64,000 nucleotides of DNA from Agrobacterium leguminum (lineage in GTDB: Bacteria > Pseudomonadota > Alphaproteobacteria > Rhizobiales > Rhizobiaceae): positions 1 to 64,000 of the forward strand of contig NZ_JADQWB010000011.1 of assembly GCF_015704895.1 (NCBI RefSeq), given 5' to 3'. Shown here piece after piece: positions 55,457 to 64,000 of this stretch. The first letter of the stretch is position 1. The number at the start of each line of letters is the position of its first letter. The notes beneath the pieces are model-generated. The model did no database searches. It was not told the DNA's origin and saw only the letters and a list, made by a program, of their open reading frames with translations. The translations under genes were made by a program, and so were the position numbers.

Positions 55457-55500
55457 GCATTTCCAGGAAAAGTGGAGCCCGGTTTTCCGTCCGGAAATGC
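55457..55500. repeat. 44-nt rhizobial palindromic element, copy 4
   Basis: Starts two nt after the rsmD stop codon. Same unit as the other three copies, in the same orientation as copy 2. Confidence 0.87.
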
Positions 55501-55511
55501 GACAGAACAAA

Positions 55512-55554
55512 GAGTTAGAGTGTTTTCGCGATTCGAAGAAAAGCGAAAATGCTC
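55512..55554. repeat. Second palindromic module, copy 2
   Basis: GAGTGTTTTCGC and GCGAAAATGCTC with a loop containing TTCGAA; a degraded relative of the hairpin at 23963-24001. It directly follows copy 4 of the 44-nt element, giving the reverse order of the arrangement near 24 kb. Confidence 0.75.
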
Positions 55555-55642
55555 CAACAGGAGCGTTTACCGTCACGCCACGGTCTTGTCTTGTTTGCGC
55601 AATAGGCAGAGTCTTTGCCGTGGAAAGAATTTGGGTATTCGC

Positions 55643-56569
55643 ATGGAGCAGGGTGTAAACGAGAGCATAACGATCGTCCGCGCCGGGGAAGAGGTTCTCG
55701 AAGGTGACGGTGCGGGGGGCCATGAGCCGACTTTCGGACTGGCCCTCGGCGGCGGCGGCGCACGCGGCATCTGCCACATCAACGTCATCGAGGCGCTGGA
55801 CGAACTCGGTATCCGGCCCGTTGCGATTTCCGGTTCGTCCATCGGCTCCATCATCGGCGCGGGCATGGCGGCCGGCATGACCGGCCGGGAAATCCGTGAA
55901 TACACGCTTGAACTGATGGGACGAAAAGGCTCGGTCGCCAACCGGCTCTGGAGCCTCGGCCCGGCATCGATGCGCCATGCGGTGGACGGTTTTCGCCTCG
56001 GGCAGTTCAACCTCGAACTCATCCTGCACGCCCTGATGCCGCAGGCTCTGCCGAAGGATTTTTCCGAGCTTGCCATTCCGCTCAAAGTGATAGCCACGGA
56101 TTATTACGCCCAGACCGAGGTGGTGGTGGAACGCGGCGAGATCATCCAGGCGCTGGCCGCATCTGCCGCCATTCCCGCATTGTTCATGCCAGTGCGTATC
56201 GATGGCCGCATCATGATCGACGGCGGCATTTTTAATCCGGTGCCCTATGAGCATCTGCTGGACCGCGCCGATATCGTCATCGGCGTCGATGTCGTCGGCG
56301 GCCCGGAAGGCGACGGAACCACCATGCCGAACCGGCTGGACAGCCTGTTCGGCGCCAGCCAGCTGATGATGCAGGCGGCGATTGCCCTGAAACTGCGGTT
56401 ACGCCCGCCGCATATTTTCCTGCGCCCGCCCGTGCACCGTTTCGGTGTGCTGGATTTCCTGAAGTCCGAAGAGGTGCTGAACGCATCGGCCGGCATCAAG
56501 GACGATCTGAAACGGCAGATCGACATGCAGGTGGAACTGTTTCACCGCGGGCAGGGTGTGGAGGCGTGA
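55643..56569 (+). CDS. Patatin-like phospholipase family protein
   Basis: A 308-residue predicted lipid acyl hydrolase. The oxyanion-hole GGGGARG (residues 36-42), the nucleophile motif GSSIG (residues 64-68, Ser66) and the catalytic Asp in DGG (Asp193) are all present, so it is likely active. It resembles the RssA/YchK group. The ATG at 55643 is preferred over the longer frame, which runs through the palindromic repeats. It is convergent with the antiporter gene through a REP-like element. Confidence 0.9.
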   Translation: MEQGVNESITIVRAGEEVLEGDGAGGHEPTFGLALGGGGARGICHINVIEALDELGIRPVAISGSSIGSIIGAGMAAGMTGREIREYTLELMGRKGSVANRLWSLGPASMRHAVDGFRLGQFNLELILHALMPQALPKDFSELAIPLKVIATDYYAQTEVVVERGEIIQALAASAAIPALFMPVRIDGRIMIDGGIFNPVPYEHLLDRADIVIGVDVVGGPEGDGTTMPNRLDSLFGASQLMMQAAIALKLRLRPPHIFLRPPVHRFGVLDFLKSEEVLNASAGIKDDLKRQIDMQVELFHRGQGVEA

Positions 56570-56585
56570 CAAGTGAGGCGAGTTT

Positions 56586-56707
56586 TCTTCTCCCCAATGG
56601 GGAGAATGTGGCCCGAAGGGCCGGATGAGGGGGGTACCCTCTCCGAATATCGCTACCCTTGCCCCCTCATCCCGCTGCCGCGGACTTCTCCCCGGCGGGG
56701 AGAAGAA
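56586..56707. repeat. REP-like double inverted element, copy 2
   Basis: The left arm has CTTCTCCCC, GGGGAGAA, GTGGCCCGAAGGGCC and GGATGAGGGGG. The right arm has CCCCCTCATCC, CGCTGCCGCGGAC and CTTCTCCCCGGCGGGGAGAAG. It is the same element as 35961-36078 in opposite orientation. Confidence 0.85.
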
Positions 56708-56745
56708 ACAAGCGGTGCGCCCCCAGTCACTAAGTTGAACTCAAT

Positions 56746-58584
56746 TCACAGCGAAACTTCCGTCTCGCTGTCCTCCGCATCCTCTTCTTCTTCTTCTTCT
56801 TCCCACTTTTCCGCCTTGGTCTTCGGCTTCATCAGCGGTTCGGGCTTCACCTCGCGCACCGGCTTGTTGTGCAGCATCTGCCGGCCGGCGGCGAGGCCTT
56901 CCACGGCCTGTAGCTGCAACCGCTCCTCGTCGCGTTCGCGAATGTCGTCGGCAATCGCCAGCGCCCTTTCACCGTCCATATCCAGCCCCTCCAGAATGCG
57001 CCTGCCGAACAGCAGGCCCGATTCCAGCGTCTCGCGGATTTCATATTCCACGCCCTTTTTCCTGAGGTCGAGGGAATGCACGCGATCATAGGAGCGGGCA
57101 TAGATGCGCACGCTCGGAAATTCCGACTGGATCATGTCGATGATACGGTCGGTCACCTCCTTTTTGTGGGTGCAGACCGCAACGAGATCGGCCCGCTCGA
57201 TGCCGGCGGCGATCAGCACGTCCTTGCGGGTGCCATCGCCGAAAAAGATGCGGAAGCCGAAACGGGCGGCCTGGCGCACACGGTCGGCCGAGCTGTCGAT
57301 GACGGTCACGTCGCGCCCGCCAGCGAGCAGGATTTGCGAGGCGATCTGGCCGAAGCGGGAAAAACCGATCATCAGCACATCCGCACCCGCCCCGTCGAAA
57401 TCCTCTTCCAGCTTGTCCTCTTCCGCATCCTCCGCCGTCAGCCGGCGTGAAATCACCGCCAGAAGCGGCGTCAGCGCCATGGAAAGCGTGACGACGGCAA
57501 CGAGGATCGAGGCCGTCGCCTGCGGAAACAGCCCGGAGGCGGCAGCCGTGGTGAAGAGCACGAAGCCGAATTCCCCGCCCTGCGCCAGCAGCAGCGCGAT
57601 GCGGCTCGATGCATAACGCGACGAGCCGGCGATGCGGCAAAGACCATAGATCAGCGCCGCCTTCACCGCCATCATCGCCGGCACGGCGATCAGGATGAGC
57701 AGAATATGCTCATAGACGATATGAATATGCAGCGACATGCCGACCGCCATGAAGAACAGCGCCAGAAACAGGCCGCGAAACGGCTCGATATCGGCTTCCA
57801 GCTCGTGCCGATAGGAGGATTCCGACAGCATCAGCCCCGCCAGCAGCGCCCCCATGCCCATCGACAAGCCCACCGCCTCCATGATGGCGGCGGCGCCGAT
57901 GACAACGAAGAGGGCGGCGGCGATCATCACCTCCCTCGCACCGGTGCGGGCTATGATCTGGAACATCGGCGTCAGAAGATATCGCCCGGCGAGCACCATG
58001 CCCGCCACGGCAACGACGGAGGCGATGAGATCGGACACCATCGAATCCGTCGGCACATCCGGCCGGTTGGAAAGAATGGTGACGAGGGCGAGAAGCGGCA
58101 CGATGGCGAGGTCCTGAAACAGCAGGATCGAAAAGGACCGGTTGCCGTGCCGCGTATTCATGTCGCCGTCATCGGCAAGGATTTGCAGCGCAAAGGCGGT
58201 GGAGGAAAGCGCAAGGCCGAAACCGGCGACGAGGCTGCCGCGCCAGTCGATCAGCCCCGCCCACCAGGCAATCGCCGCCAGCACGCTGCCCGTCACCAGC
58301 ACCTGCGCCATCCCCAGTCCTAAAATATCGCGCCGCATCTGCCAGATGCGCGACGGCTTCAGTTCGAGACCGATGATGAAGAGCAGGAAAACCACGCCGA
58401 GTTCCGAGACGTTGAAGATGTCCTTCGCATCTGTGACCAGATGCAGGAACGGCCCGATGATGATGCCCGCCACCAGATAACCGAGCACGGTGCCAAGCCC
58501 GAGCTTGCGGAAAACCGAGGCCGCGATGACCGCGCCGGCCAGAAGCAGCAGGGGTTCGGAAAAGAGAGCGTCGTGCTCGGTCAT
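56746..58584 (-). CDS. Monovalent cation:proton antiporter, CPA2/KefB family
   Basis: A 612-residue potassium or sodium:proton antiporter. About 12 hydrophobic helices (residues about 5-385) include the family motif GVVFLLFIIGLELKPSRIWQ. They are followed by an NAD-binding TrkA-N domain (about 415-530, VLMIGFSRFGQIASQILLAGG, GDGTRKDVLIAAG). A C-terminal acidic low-complexity tail ends EEEEEEEDAEDSETEVSL. The ATG at 58584 is chosen on homology; the longer frame reads through upstream sequence. It is related to the glutathione-gated KefB/KefC or YbaL group, but gating by glutathione is not shown. Confidence 0.9.
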   Translation of the reverse strand: MTEHDALFSEPLLLLAGAVIAASVFRKLGLGTVLGYLVAGIIIGPFLHLVTDAKDIFNVSELGVVFLLFIIGLELKPSRIWQMRRDILGLGMAQVLVTGSVLAAIAWWAGLIDWRGSLVAGFGLALSSTAFALQILADDGDMNTRHGNRSFSILLFQDLAIVPLLALVTILSNRPDVPTDSMVSDLIASVVAVAGMVLAGRYLLTPMFQIIARTGAREVMIAAALFVVIGAAAIMEAVGLSMGMGALLAGLMLSESSYRHELEADIEPFRGLFLALFFMAVGMSLHIHIVYEHILLILIAVPAMMAVKAALIYGLCRIAGSSRYASSRIALLLAQGGEFGFVLFTTAAASGLFPQATASILVAVVTLSMALTPLLAVISRRLTAEDAEEDKLEEDFDGAGADVLMIGFSRFGQIASQILLAGGRDVTVIDSSADRVRQAARFGFRIFFGDGTRKDVLIAAGIERADLVAVCTHKKEVTDRIIDMIQSEFPSVRIYARSYDRVHSLDLRKKGVEYEIRETLESGLLFGRRILEGLDMDGERALAIADDIRERDEERLQLQAVEGLAAGRQMLHNKPVREVKPEPLMKPKTKAEKWEEEEEEEDAEDSETEVSL

Positions 58585-58685
58585 GCGGGCGGACTTTCGA
58601 ATAGGTTGGCGACAATACCGTCCGAATGGAGAAAGCGGCGTTTCGCCCTTGATGCGGGGTTGCTGGCACAATAAATGGAACAGGA

Positions 58686-60047
58686 ATGAAAGGCCAACTC
58701 ATGTCCTCAGAAATAGATTCTTCCAAACTTCTCGATCGCGCCAGCCAGCTTGTCGATCTTGCCCGCGCCGCCGGTGCGGATGAGGCGGATGCCGTTGTCG
58801 TTCGCTCCCGCTCGCAATCGGTCGGCGTACGGCTCGGCAAGGTGGAAAGCACCGAATCCTCCGAAAGCGACGATTTTTCCCTGCGCGTCTTCGTTGGCCG
58901 ACGGGTGGCGAGCGTTTCGGCCAATCCGGGTTTCGACCTGAAGACCTTGGCGGAGCGGGCCGTGGCCATGGCGAAGGTTTCGCCGGAAGACCCCTTTGCC
59001 TGCCTTGCGGACAAGGAACGGTTGGCCACTTCCTATGACGATCTCGAGCTTTTCGATGCGACGGACGTGTCGGCGGATCAGCTGCGTGAGGCGGCCCTTG
59101 CCTCGGAAGAGGCGGCACTTGCGGTCAAGGGCGTCAGCAATTCCTCCGGCGCCGGCGCATCGAGCGGCATGGGCGGCCTCGTGCTTGCCACATCCCACGG
59201 TTTTTCCGGCAGCTATATGGGCAGCCGCTTCAGCCGTTCCGTCAGCGTCATTGCCGGCGAAGGCACGAAGATGGAGCGCGACTACGATTTCGACAGCCGC
59301 CTTTATTATGCCGATCTCGATGCCGCCGAAGAAATCGGCCGCCGCGCCGGTGAAAAAGTCGTGCGCCGCGTCGGTCCGCGTCAGGTCGATACCGGCAGCA
59401 ACATTACCGTGGTTTTCGATCCACGCATCGCCCGCGGTTTTGTCGGCGCGATTGCCGGCGCCATCAACGGCGCTTCGGTTGCTCGCAAGACCAGCTTCCT
59501 GCGCGATAAAATGGGCCAGCAGGTTCTGAAAAAGGGCCTTTATCTCACCGACGATCCGCAGATCGTGCGCGGCCCGTCCTCGCGTCCCTTCGATGGCGAG
59601 GGCGTGCGCGGCGAGAAGATGACGATGATCGAGGACGGTGTTCTCAAGCACTGGTTCCTGTCCACCTCGGCCGCGCGGGAACTCGGCCTTGAAACCAACG
59701 GTCGCGGCGTGCGCGGCGGCACGGCGGTTTCGCCGGCTTCCACCAATCTGGCGCTGGAGCCGGGCGATCTCTCGCCGGATGACCTGCTGAGACAGGTCGG
59801 AACCGGCTTTTACGTCACCGAGCTGATCGGCCACGGCGCCAATATGATCACGGGTGAATATAGCTGCGGGGCGAGCGGTTTCTGGATCGAGAATGGTGAA
59901 AAGACCTTCGCGGTTTCCGAGGTCACCATCGCCTCGAACCTGAAGGACATGTTCATGCGGGTCACGCCGGCTAACGATATCGATCGCAAATACGGCGTCG
60001 CGGCCCCGACGCTCGCCATTGAAGGCATGACGATCGCGGGCAAGTGA
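58686..60047 (+). CDS. pmbA: TldD/PmbA family metallopeptidase homologue
   Basis: A 453-residue PmbA (TldE) protein, half of the TldD/PmbA heterodimer that degrades or matures peptides such as microcin-type substrates. The N-terminal VRSRSQSVGVRLGKVEST and the central GGTAVSPASTNLALEPGD are typical. PmbA lacks the HExxxH zinc motif of TldD, as here. The start could be the ATG at 58686 or 58701 (MSSEIDSSKL), which has AAGG in front. No tldD lies in the window. Divergent from the antiporter. Confidence 0.92.
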   Translation: MKGQLMSSEIDSSKLLDRASQLVDLARAAGADEADAVVVRSRSQSVGVRLGKVESTESSESDDFSLRVFVGRRVASVSANPGFDLKTLAERAVAMAKVSPEDPFACLADKERLATSYDDLELFDATDVSADQLREAALASEEAALAVKGVSNSSGAGASSGMGGLVLATSHGFSGSYMGSRFSRSVSVIAGEGTKMERDYDFDSRLYYADLDAAEEIGRRAGEKVVRRVGPRQVDTGSNITVVFDPRIARGFVGAIAGAINGASVARKTSFLRDKMGQQVLKKGLYLTDDPQIVRGPSSRPFDGEGVRGEKMTMIEDGVLKHWFLSTSAARELGLETNGRGVRGGTAVSPASTNLALEPGDLSPDDLLRQVGTGFYVTELIGHGANMITGEYSCGASGFWIENGEKTFAVSEVTIASNLKDMFMRVTPANDIDRKYGVAAPTLAIEGMTIAGK

Positions 60048-60140
60048 GACGGCCTGCGGGTTGTTTTCGCCGGCACTTTGTGTGCAAGTGCGAAAAGAAA
60101 AACGGGCGCGCCGTGTGAGGCGCGCGGAAAAGACGGCAAA

Positions 60141-60947
60141 ATGAACGATATGGCTGAGGCCCGCTGGGCCTCTGATCTGAGGCTGGTCCTCGAAGCCGCC
60201 CGCAAGGCGGGCGAGACGGCCCTCGGTTTCTTCCGCAAGGATCCCGAGGTCTGGTGGAAGAATGGCGGACTTTCGCCGGTCAGTGCGGCCGACTACGCCG
60301 CCAATGAAATCCTCGAAACCATCCTGCGCTCCGCCCGGCCGGATTACGGCTGGCTTTCCGAAGAGACGGATGACGATACGGACAGGCTTTCCCGCTCCAC
60401 CGTCTTCGTCGTCGATCCCATCGATGGCACCCGCGCCTTCATCGGCGGCCGGGATACCTGGTGCGTCAGCGTCGCGGTGGTGCACGAGGGGCGGCCGGTG
60501 GTCGCGGCCCTTGTCGCCCCGGCGCTTGCCGAGGAGTTCACCGCATTTGAAGGCGGCGAAGCGCTGAAAAACGGGGCGCCCGTTTCTGTCGCGCGCGAAA
60601 ACGCCGGCATCTTCCATCTGGCGGCGCCTGAAGACGTGATCGCGCATCTGCCGGAAGAGGTGCGGGGCGGCGTCAAGCGCATTCCGCACGTGCCCTCGCT
60701 CGCCTACCGGCTGGCCATGGTGGCGGATGGCCGCATCGACGGAACGCTGGTCAAGGCCAACTCGCACGAGTGGGATCTCGCCGCCGCCGACCTCATTCTG
60801 GAGAAGGCCGGCGGCCGGCTGGTCGGGCTCGATGGAAAACCTCTGATGTATAATCGCCAGCAGGTGAACCACCCCGCATTGTGCGCCGCAGCAGATTATG
60901 CGCTGCCTGCACTTTTGAAAGCGTTTTCACATCTGTCTGACAGTTGA
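60141..60947 (+). CDS. Inositol monophosphatase family protein, CysQ-like
   Basis: A 268-residue magnesium-dependent phosphatase. The metal sites are visible: EETDDD (from residue 74), DPIDGTRAFIGG (residues 92-103) and WDLAAAD (residues 211-217). It most resembles the 3'(2'),5'-bisphosphate nucleotidase (CysQ) branch, but inositol phosphate as substrate is not excluded. It is the second gene of a run, pmbA-this-DUF4170-waaA, conserved in rhizobia by my recollection; spacing to pmbA is 93 nt. Confidence 0.9.
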   Translation: MNDMAEARWASDLRLVLEAARKAGETALGFFRKDPEVWWKNGGLSPVSAADYAANEILETILRSARPDYGWLSEETDDDTDRLSRSTVFVVDPIDGTRAFIGGRDTWCVSVAVVHEGRPVVAALVAPALAEEFTAFEGGEALKNGAPVSVARENAGIFHLAAPEDVIAHLPEEVRGGVKRIPHVPSLAYRLAMVADGRIDGTLVKANSHEWDLAAADLILEKAGGRLVGLDGKPLMYNRQQVNHPALCAAADYALPALLKAFSHLSDS

Positions 60948-61008
60948 CGTTTGCCGGGAAATCCCGCAGATGAATGCCTCTCTCAGAGTTTAAGAAAGAG
61001 ACAAAGAC

Positions 61009-61248
61009 ATGACGGAATCTGGCAAACAGAAACAGCTGCTGCACCTCGTATTCGGCGGCGAACTGGAAAACCTTCAGGATGTTCAGTTCCGGGATTTGAA
61101 GGCGCTCGATATCGTCGGTATCTATCCGGACTATGCTTCCGCGCTCACCGCATGGAAGTCCAAGGCGCAAATGACTGTCGATAACGCCCATATGCGTTAT
61201 TTTATCGTGCATATGCACCGTCTTCTCAATCCGGACGACAAAATTTGA
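61009..61248 (+). CDS. DUF4170 family small protein
   Basis: A 79-residue protein of the alphaproteobacterial DUF4170 family, with core LVFGGELENL, IVGIYPDYASALTAWKSKAQ and YFIVHMHRLL. Function unknown. It lies about 60 nt downstream of the phosphatase gene and 216 nt before waaA, a conserved neighbourhood that hints at a cell-envelope role. Confidence 0.9.
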   Translation: MTESGKQKQLLHLVFGGELENLQDVQFRDLKALDIVGIYPDYASALTAWKSKAQMTVDNAHMRYFIVHMHRLLNPDDKI

Positions 61249-61464
61249 GTCCTTTTGCCCTTGCGTTGTAATACTATTGGGTGAAAGCGAGTTTTCCCGT
61301 GATTCCTGCGCGAGCGGCGCAGGCCGGGAATACCGGGGCGAGAAAATGTGATCGCGCTTTCGTTTCCGATGACAAAAAATGACGCAATTTGAGAAGAAGT
61401 AGGCGGCGATAACAACCAAAAACAGGGGAAGGGCATTGCGCGGAATGATCAAGGGCAGAATGTC

Positions 61465-62787
61465 ATGAGCAGCCGTATCGCACGTTTCGCTCTTTCCGGT
61501 TACCGCATTGCCGGTATCGCCGCTTACCCGTTCGCGAAACCCTATCTTTCCTATCGGGCGGCGAAGGGCAAGGAAGACAAGCGCCGTCGGCTCGAACGCT
61601 TCGGTTATGCCAGCGCCGAGCGCCCGCGTGGGCCGCTGGTCTGGTTCCATGCCGCAAGCGTGGGCGAAACGCTGGCGCTTATTCCGCTGATCCGCGAAAT
61701 CCGCAAGCGCGATATCTTCGTGCTTTTGACCACCGGCACCGTCACCTCGGCCGAACTGACCCGCACGCGGCTCGGCGACGATGTGATCCACCAATATGTG
61801 CCGCTCGATATCAAGATCGCGGTCAACCGCTTCCTGACCTACTGGGCGCCGGATGCCGCCATCACCGCTGAATCGGAAATCTGGCCGGTGACGATGATGG
61901 AGCTGGAACGCCGGCACATTCCGCAGATCCGGGTCAATGCACGTCTCTCCGACCGTTCCTTCGACCGCTGGAAAGCCCGGCATGACATTGCTGAATCGCT
62001 GTTTTCCAAGCTGGCGCTGGTGGTTGCGCAATCCGATGTGGATGCCGAACGCTTCCGCGATCTCGGCTCCTGGCCGGTGGTGATTTCAGGCAACCTCAAG
62101 GGCGACACCGACCCGCCGCCCTGCGACGAGGCGCTTCTGGAGAGCTATCGCAAGCAGGTCGGCAATCGCAAGACATGGGCTGCCATCTCCACTTTCGACG
62201 GCGAGGAGAAGGCTGCCGCCACCGTGCATGCGGCGATCAAGTCGCGCAACGGTCAGTTGACCATCATCGTGCCGCGCCATCCCGAGCGCGGCGACGATGT
62301 CGAGGCGATGCTGAAGGGCATGAATCTTTCGGTCGCCCGCCGCAGCCGCAATGACGTGATCACCCCGGAAACCGATATTTTCCTCGGCGATTCCATCGGT
62401 GAAATGGGGCTTTACCTGCGCCTGACCGAGCTTGCCTTCGTCGGCCGCTCCCTGACGGCCGAGGGCGGGCAGAACCCGCTGGAGCCGGCAATGCTCGGCT
62501 GCGCCGTCCTGTCTGGCGCACATGTGCAGAATTTCCGCGAGGCCTATCAGAAACTGATCCGCGCCGGCGGCGGTCGTATCATCCGCGATGTGGAGATGCT
62601 GGCCAAGGCGGTGCATTATCTGCTGGTCAACGACAATGAGCGTTACAAGATGATCGATGCGGGCAACCGGGTCATTCAGGATATGCGCGGTGCGCTGTCC
62701 TCCACCGTCAAGGCGCTGGAACCCTATATCAATCCGCTCACCGTTTCCGCCAAGCTGCAACCGCGGAGCGCCATCGGTTCATGGTAG
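61465..62787 (+). CDS. waaA: 3-deoxy-D-manno-octulosonic acid transferase
   Basis: A 440-residue inner-membrane-associated glycosyltransferase that adds Kdo to lipid A precursor. It begins with a hydrophobic stretch, and the catalytic Glu lies in RRRLERFGYA (about residue 43). Other conserved segments are VWFHAASVGETLALIPL (about 59-75), the donor-binding GRSLTAEGGQNPLEPAMLGC (about 328-347) and SGAHVQNF. Its stop overlaps the next gene by 7 nt (ATGGTAG). Confidence 0.95.
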   Translation: MSSRIARFALSGYRIAGIAAYPFAKPYLSYRAAKGKEDKRRRLERFGYASAERPRGPLVWFHAASVGETLALIPLIREIRKRDIFVLLTTGTVTSAELTRTRLGDDVIHQYVPLDIKIAVNRFLTYWAPDAAITAESEIWPVTMMELERRHIPQIRVNARLSDRSFDRWKARHDIAESLFSKLALVVAQSDVDAERFRDLGSWPVVISGNLKGDTDPPPCDEALLESYRKQVGNRKTWAAISTFDGEEKAAATVHAAIKSRNGQLTIIVPRHPERGDDVEAMLKGMNLSVARRSRNDVITPETDIFLGDSIGEMGLYLRLTELAFVGRSLTAEGGQNPLEPAMLGCAVLSGAHVQNFREAYQKLIRAGGGRIIRDVEMLAKAVHYLLVNDNERYKMIDAGNRVIQDMRGALSSTVKALEPYINPLTVSAKLQPRSAIGSW

Positions 62788-63518
62788 CGGATATCGAACT
62801 CAACGCGGCGCAATCGATCGCCGCAGTCCTTTTCGACAAGGACGGCACGCTTCTCGGCTATGACGCCAGCTGGGGTCCGGTGAACCGCGAACTTGCGGCG
62901 ATTGCCGCCAAGGGCGATCCGGTTCTTGCCGACCGGCTTCTTTCCGCCTGCGGCATGGACCCCGTTACCGGTCATGTCGTACCGGACAGCCTTCTGGCCG
63001 CCGGCAATACGGCGGAAATCGCCGCCGGTCTGGTTGCCGCCGGCTCGCCCTGCGATGTCGGAGAACTGACGGCGCGCCTCGACCGGTTGTTCACCGAGGC
63101 GGCGGATAAATCCGTTCCCGTCACCGATCTCAAGGCGTTTTTCGCTAGATTGAAGGCGCGCGGCTACAAGCTCGGCATCGCCTCCAGCGACAATGAAAAC
63201 TCCATCCGCCAGACGGCCATCCGCTTCGGTTTCGAAAAGGACGTCGATTTTGTCGCGGGATATGACAGCGGTTACGGCACCAAGCCGCAGCCCGGCATGG
63301 TTCTCGGTTTCTGCGAGGCGATAGGCTTCCCGCCGGAGCGTGTGGCGGTGGTCGGCGACAATAATCACGATCTGCATATGGCGAAGAATGCCGGTGCCGG
63401 TCTGCGTATCGCCGTTTTGACCGGAACAGGCTCGCGCGAAAGCCTCGGCGCCGATGCCGATTTTTGTTTCGACGACATCACGGCGCTTGAATCGCTTTTG
63501 CCGGAACGGGCTCTCTGA
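62781..63518 (+). CDS. HAD family phosphatase between waaA and lpxK
   Basis: A 245-residue HAD phosphatase of the phosphoglycolate-phosphatase-like type. Motif I is VLFDKDGTLLGYDASW (about residues 15-30), motif II is IASSDNENSIRQ (about 134-145) and motif IV is VAVVGDNNHDLHMAKNAGAG (about 190-209). The family includes Gph, but Kdo-8-phosphate or another sugar phosphate are possible substrates given its position. It is translationally coupled to waaA (7-nt overlap). Confidence 0.9.
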   Translation: MVADIELNAAQSIAAVLFDKDGTLLGYDASWGPVNRELAAIAAKGDPVLADRLLSACGMDPVTGHVVPDSLLAAGNTAEIAAGLVAAGSPCDVGELTARLDRLFTEAADKSVPVTDLKAFFARLKARGYKLGIASSDNENSIRQTAIRFGFEKDVDFVAGYDSGYGTKPQPGMVLGFCEAIGFPPERVAVVGDNNHDLHMAKNAGAGLRIAVLTGTGSRESLGADADFCFDDITALESLLPERAL

Positions 63519-63667
63519 ACCCGGTGGAATTTCCGCCGGGCCGGGTGCGGCTCCATCAAACCCGTTTATTCCATTTTTGCAATTTACGGTTTTTTCTGGC
63601 AAACAACCTCCTGACATGTGACGGGCGAACGGAATGCCGTGGGCGACGCGGCCGGGAGCGGGAATAG

Positions 63668-64000
63668 ATGGTTTCTGAAGCGCCGCCGTTCTGGTGGCAG
63701 AAAGCGGGCTGGCAGGCGTGGCTCCTGTCTCCTTTCTCGCTTCTTTACGGCAAGATCGCCGGCCGGCGGATGCGAACGGCGAAGAGGGCAGGCGTTTCTG
63801 TTCCGGTCATCTGCATCGGCAACTTCACCGTGGGCGGCGCCGGCAAGACACCGACGGCGATGGCAATTGCGAGAGCCGCCGTCGCAAAGGGCCTGAAACC
63901 CGGATTTCTCAGCCGCGGTTACGGCGGCACGCTCGATGTCACCACCCTTGTCGATCCCGGACAGCACCGCTCGGCCGATGTCGGCGATGAGCCGCTGCTC
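63668..64000 (+). CDS. lpxK: Tetraacyldisaccharide 4'-kinase (partial, 5' part)
   Basis: The first 111 codons of a gene that runs off the window end. The Walker A motif [19 protein letters not shown] (about residues 48-66) and the following [11 protein letters not shown] are diagnostic of LpxK, which phosphorylates the lipid A disaccharide at the 4' position. The N-terminus, [20 protein letters not shown], includes the membrane-association helix. The frame is otherwise intact. It lies 149 nt downstream of the HAD gene. Confidence 0.95.
   Translation, partial: MVSEAPPFWWQKAGWQAWLLSPFSLLYGKIAGRRMRTAKRAGVSVPVICIGNFTVGGAGKTPTAMAIARAAVAKGLKPGFLSRGYGGTLDVTTLVDPGQHRSADVGDEPLL

Noticed and set aside
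55472..55642. N-terminal extension of the patatin-like protein
   Set aside because: The extension is encoded by the palindromic repeat modules and has no conserved sequence; the start at 55643 fits the family.

Overview
The window looks like a chromosomal segment of an Agrobacterium/Rhizobium-group alphaproteobacterium, very probably Agrobacterium tumefaciens/fabrum or a close relative. The evidence is high GC, rhizobial gene families (DUF1217, DUF1127, DUF3422, DUF4170, an LpxQ-like barrel), rhizobial palindromic intergenic repeats, and a mannosylfructose-phosphate synthase/phosphatase pair, a pathway described from A. tumefaciens. No prophage, insertion sequence, CRISPR array, tRNA or rRNA was recognised. 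Most of the segment is core chromosome; the accessory parts are small.

Layout: 0-5 kb has a DUF523 protein, a Cache-domain chemoreceptor, a small exported protein and purD. 5-11 kb has tex, cfa, an MipA/OmpV-type outer-membrane protein and ubiA. 11-16 kb has a conserved hypothetical, an 812-residue protein built of six DUF1217-like repeats, and a LysR regulator divergent from a DUF1127 microprotein. 16-20.5 kb has gshA, pit-rsmE and a Nudix hydrolase. 20.7-24 kb has mfpsA-mfppA (mannosylfructose synthesis) and a FadR-type regulator. 24-31 kb has a DUF3422 membrane protein, a LysR regulator divergent from glcD-glcE-glcF (glycolate oxidase), and an LpxQ-like outer-membrane barrel. 31-38.3 kb has an L,D-transpeptidase, tag with an exported partner, a YeiH/LysR divergent pair, a DUF305/metal-rich exported pair, and a RelBE-type toxin-antitoxin module followed by a methyltransferase-like gene. 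38.4-42.2 kb is the operon hisS-VOC-hisZ-hisG. 42.2-46.2 kb has DoxX, a PAS-like orphan, a repeat-filled gene-poor stretch and groES-groEL with CIRCE and an RpoH-type promoter. 46.4-55.5 kb has a HAD phosphatase, ribF, ileS, a lipoprotein, tadA, rluB and rsmD. 55.6-64 kb has a patatin, a KefB-type antiporter, pmbA, an inositol-monophosphatase-family protein, DUF4170, waaA, a HAD phosphatase and the start of lpxK.

Several sets work together. mfpsA-mfppA form a two-step osmolyte pathway. glcDEF form one enzyme. HisZ and HisG form the regulated first enzyme of histidine synthesis. waaA and lpxK belong to Kdo2-lipid A assembly. rluB, rsmD, tadA, rsmE and ileS serve translation. Intergenic regions carry at least four families of palindromic repeats, which explain most of the non-coding sequence.

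The features I could not fully explain are the six-repeat DUF1217 protein, the methyltransferase-like gene trailing the RelBE module, a perfect 48-bp inverted repeat inside the glc operon, nested inverted repeats downstream of groEL, and an uncharacterised AT-richer stretch near 43.3-43.7 kb. I saw no clear-cut new defence or mobile system.
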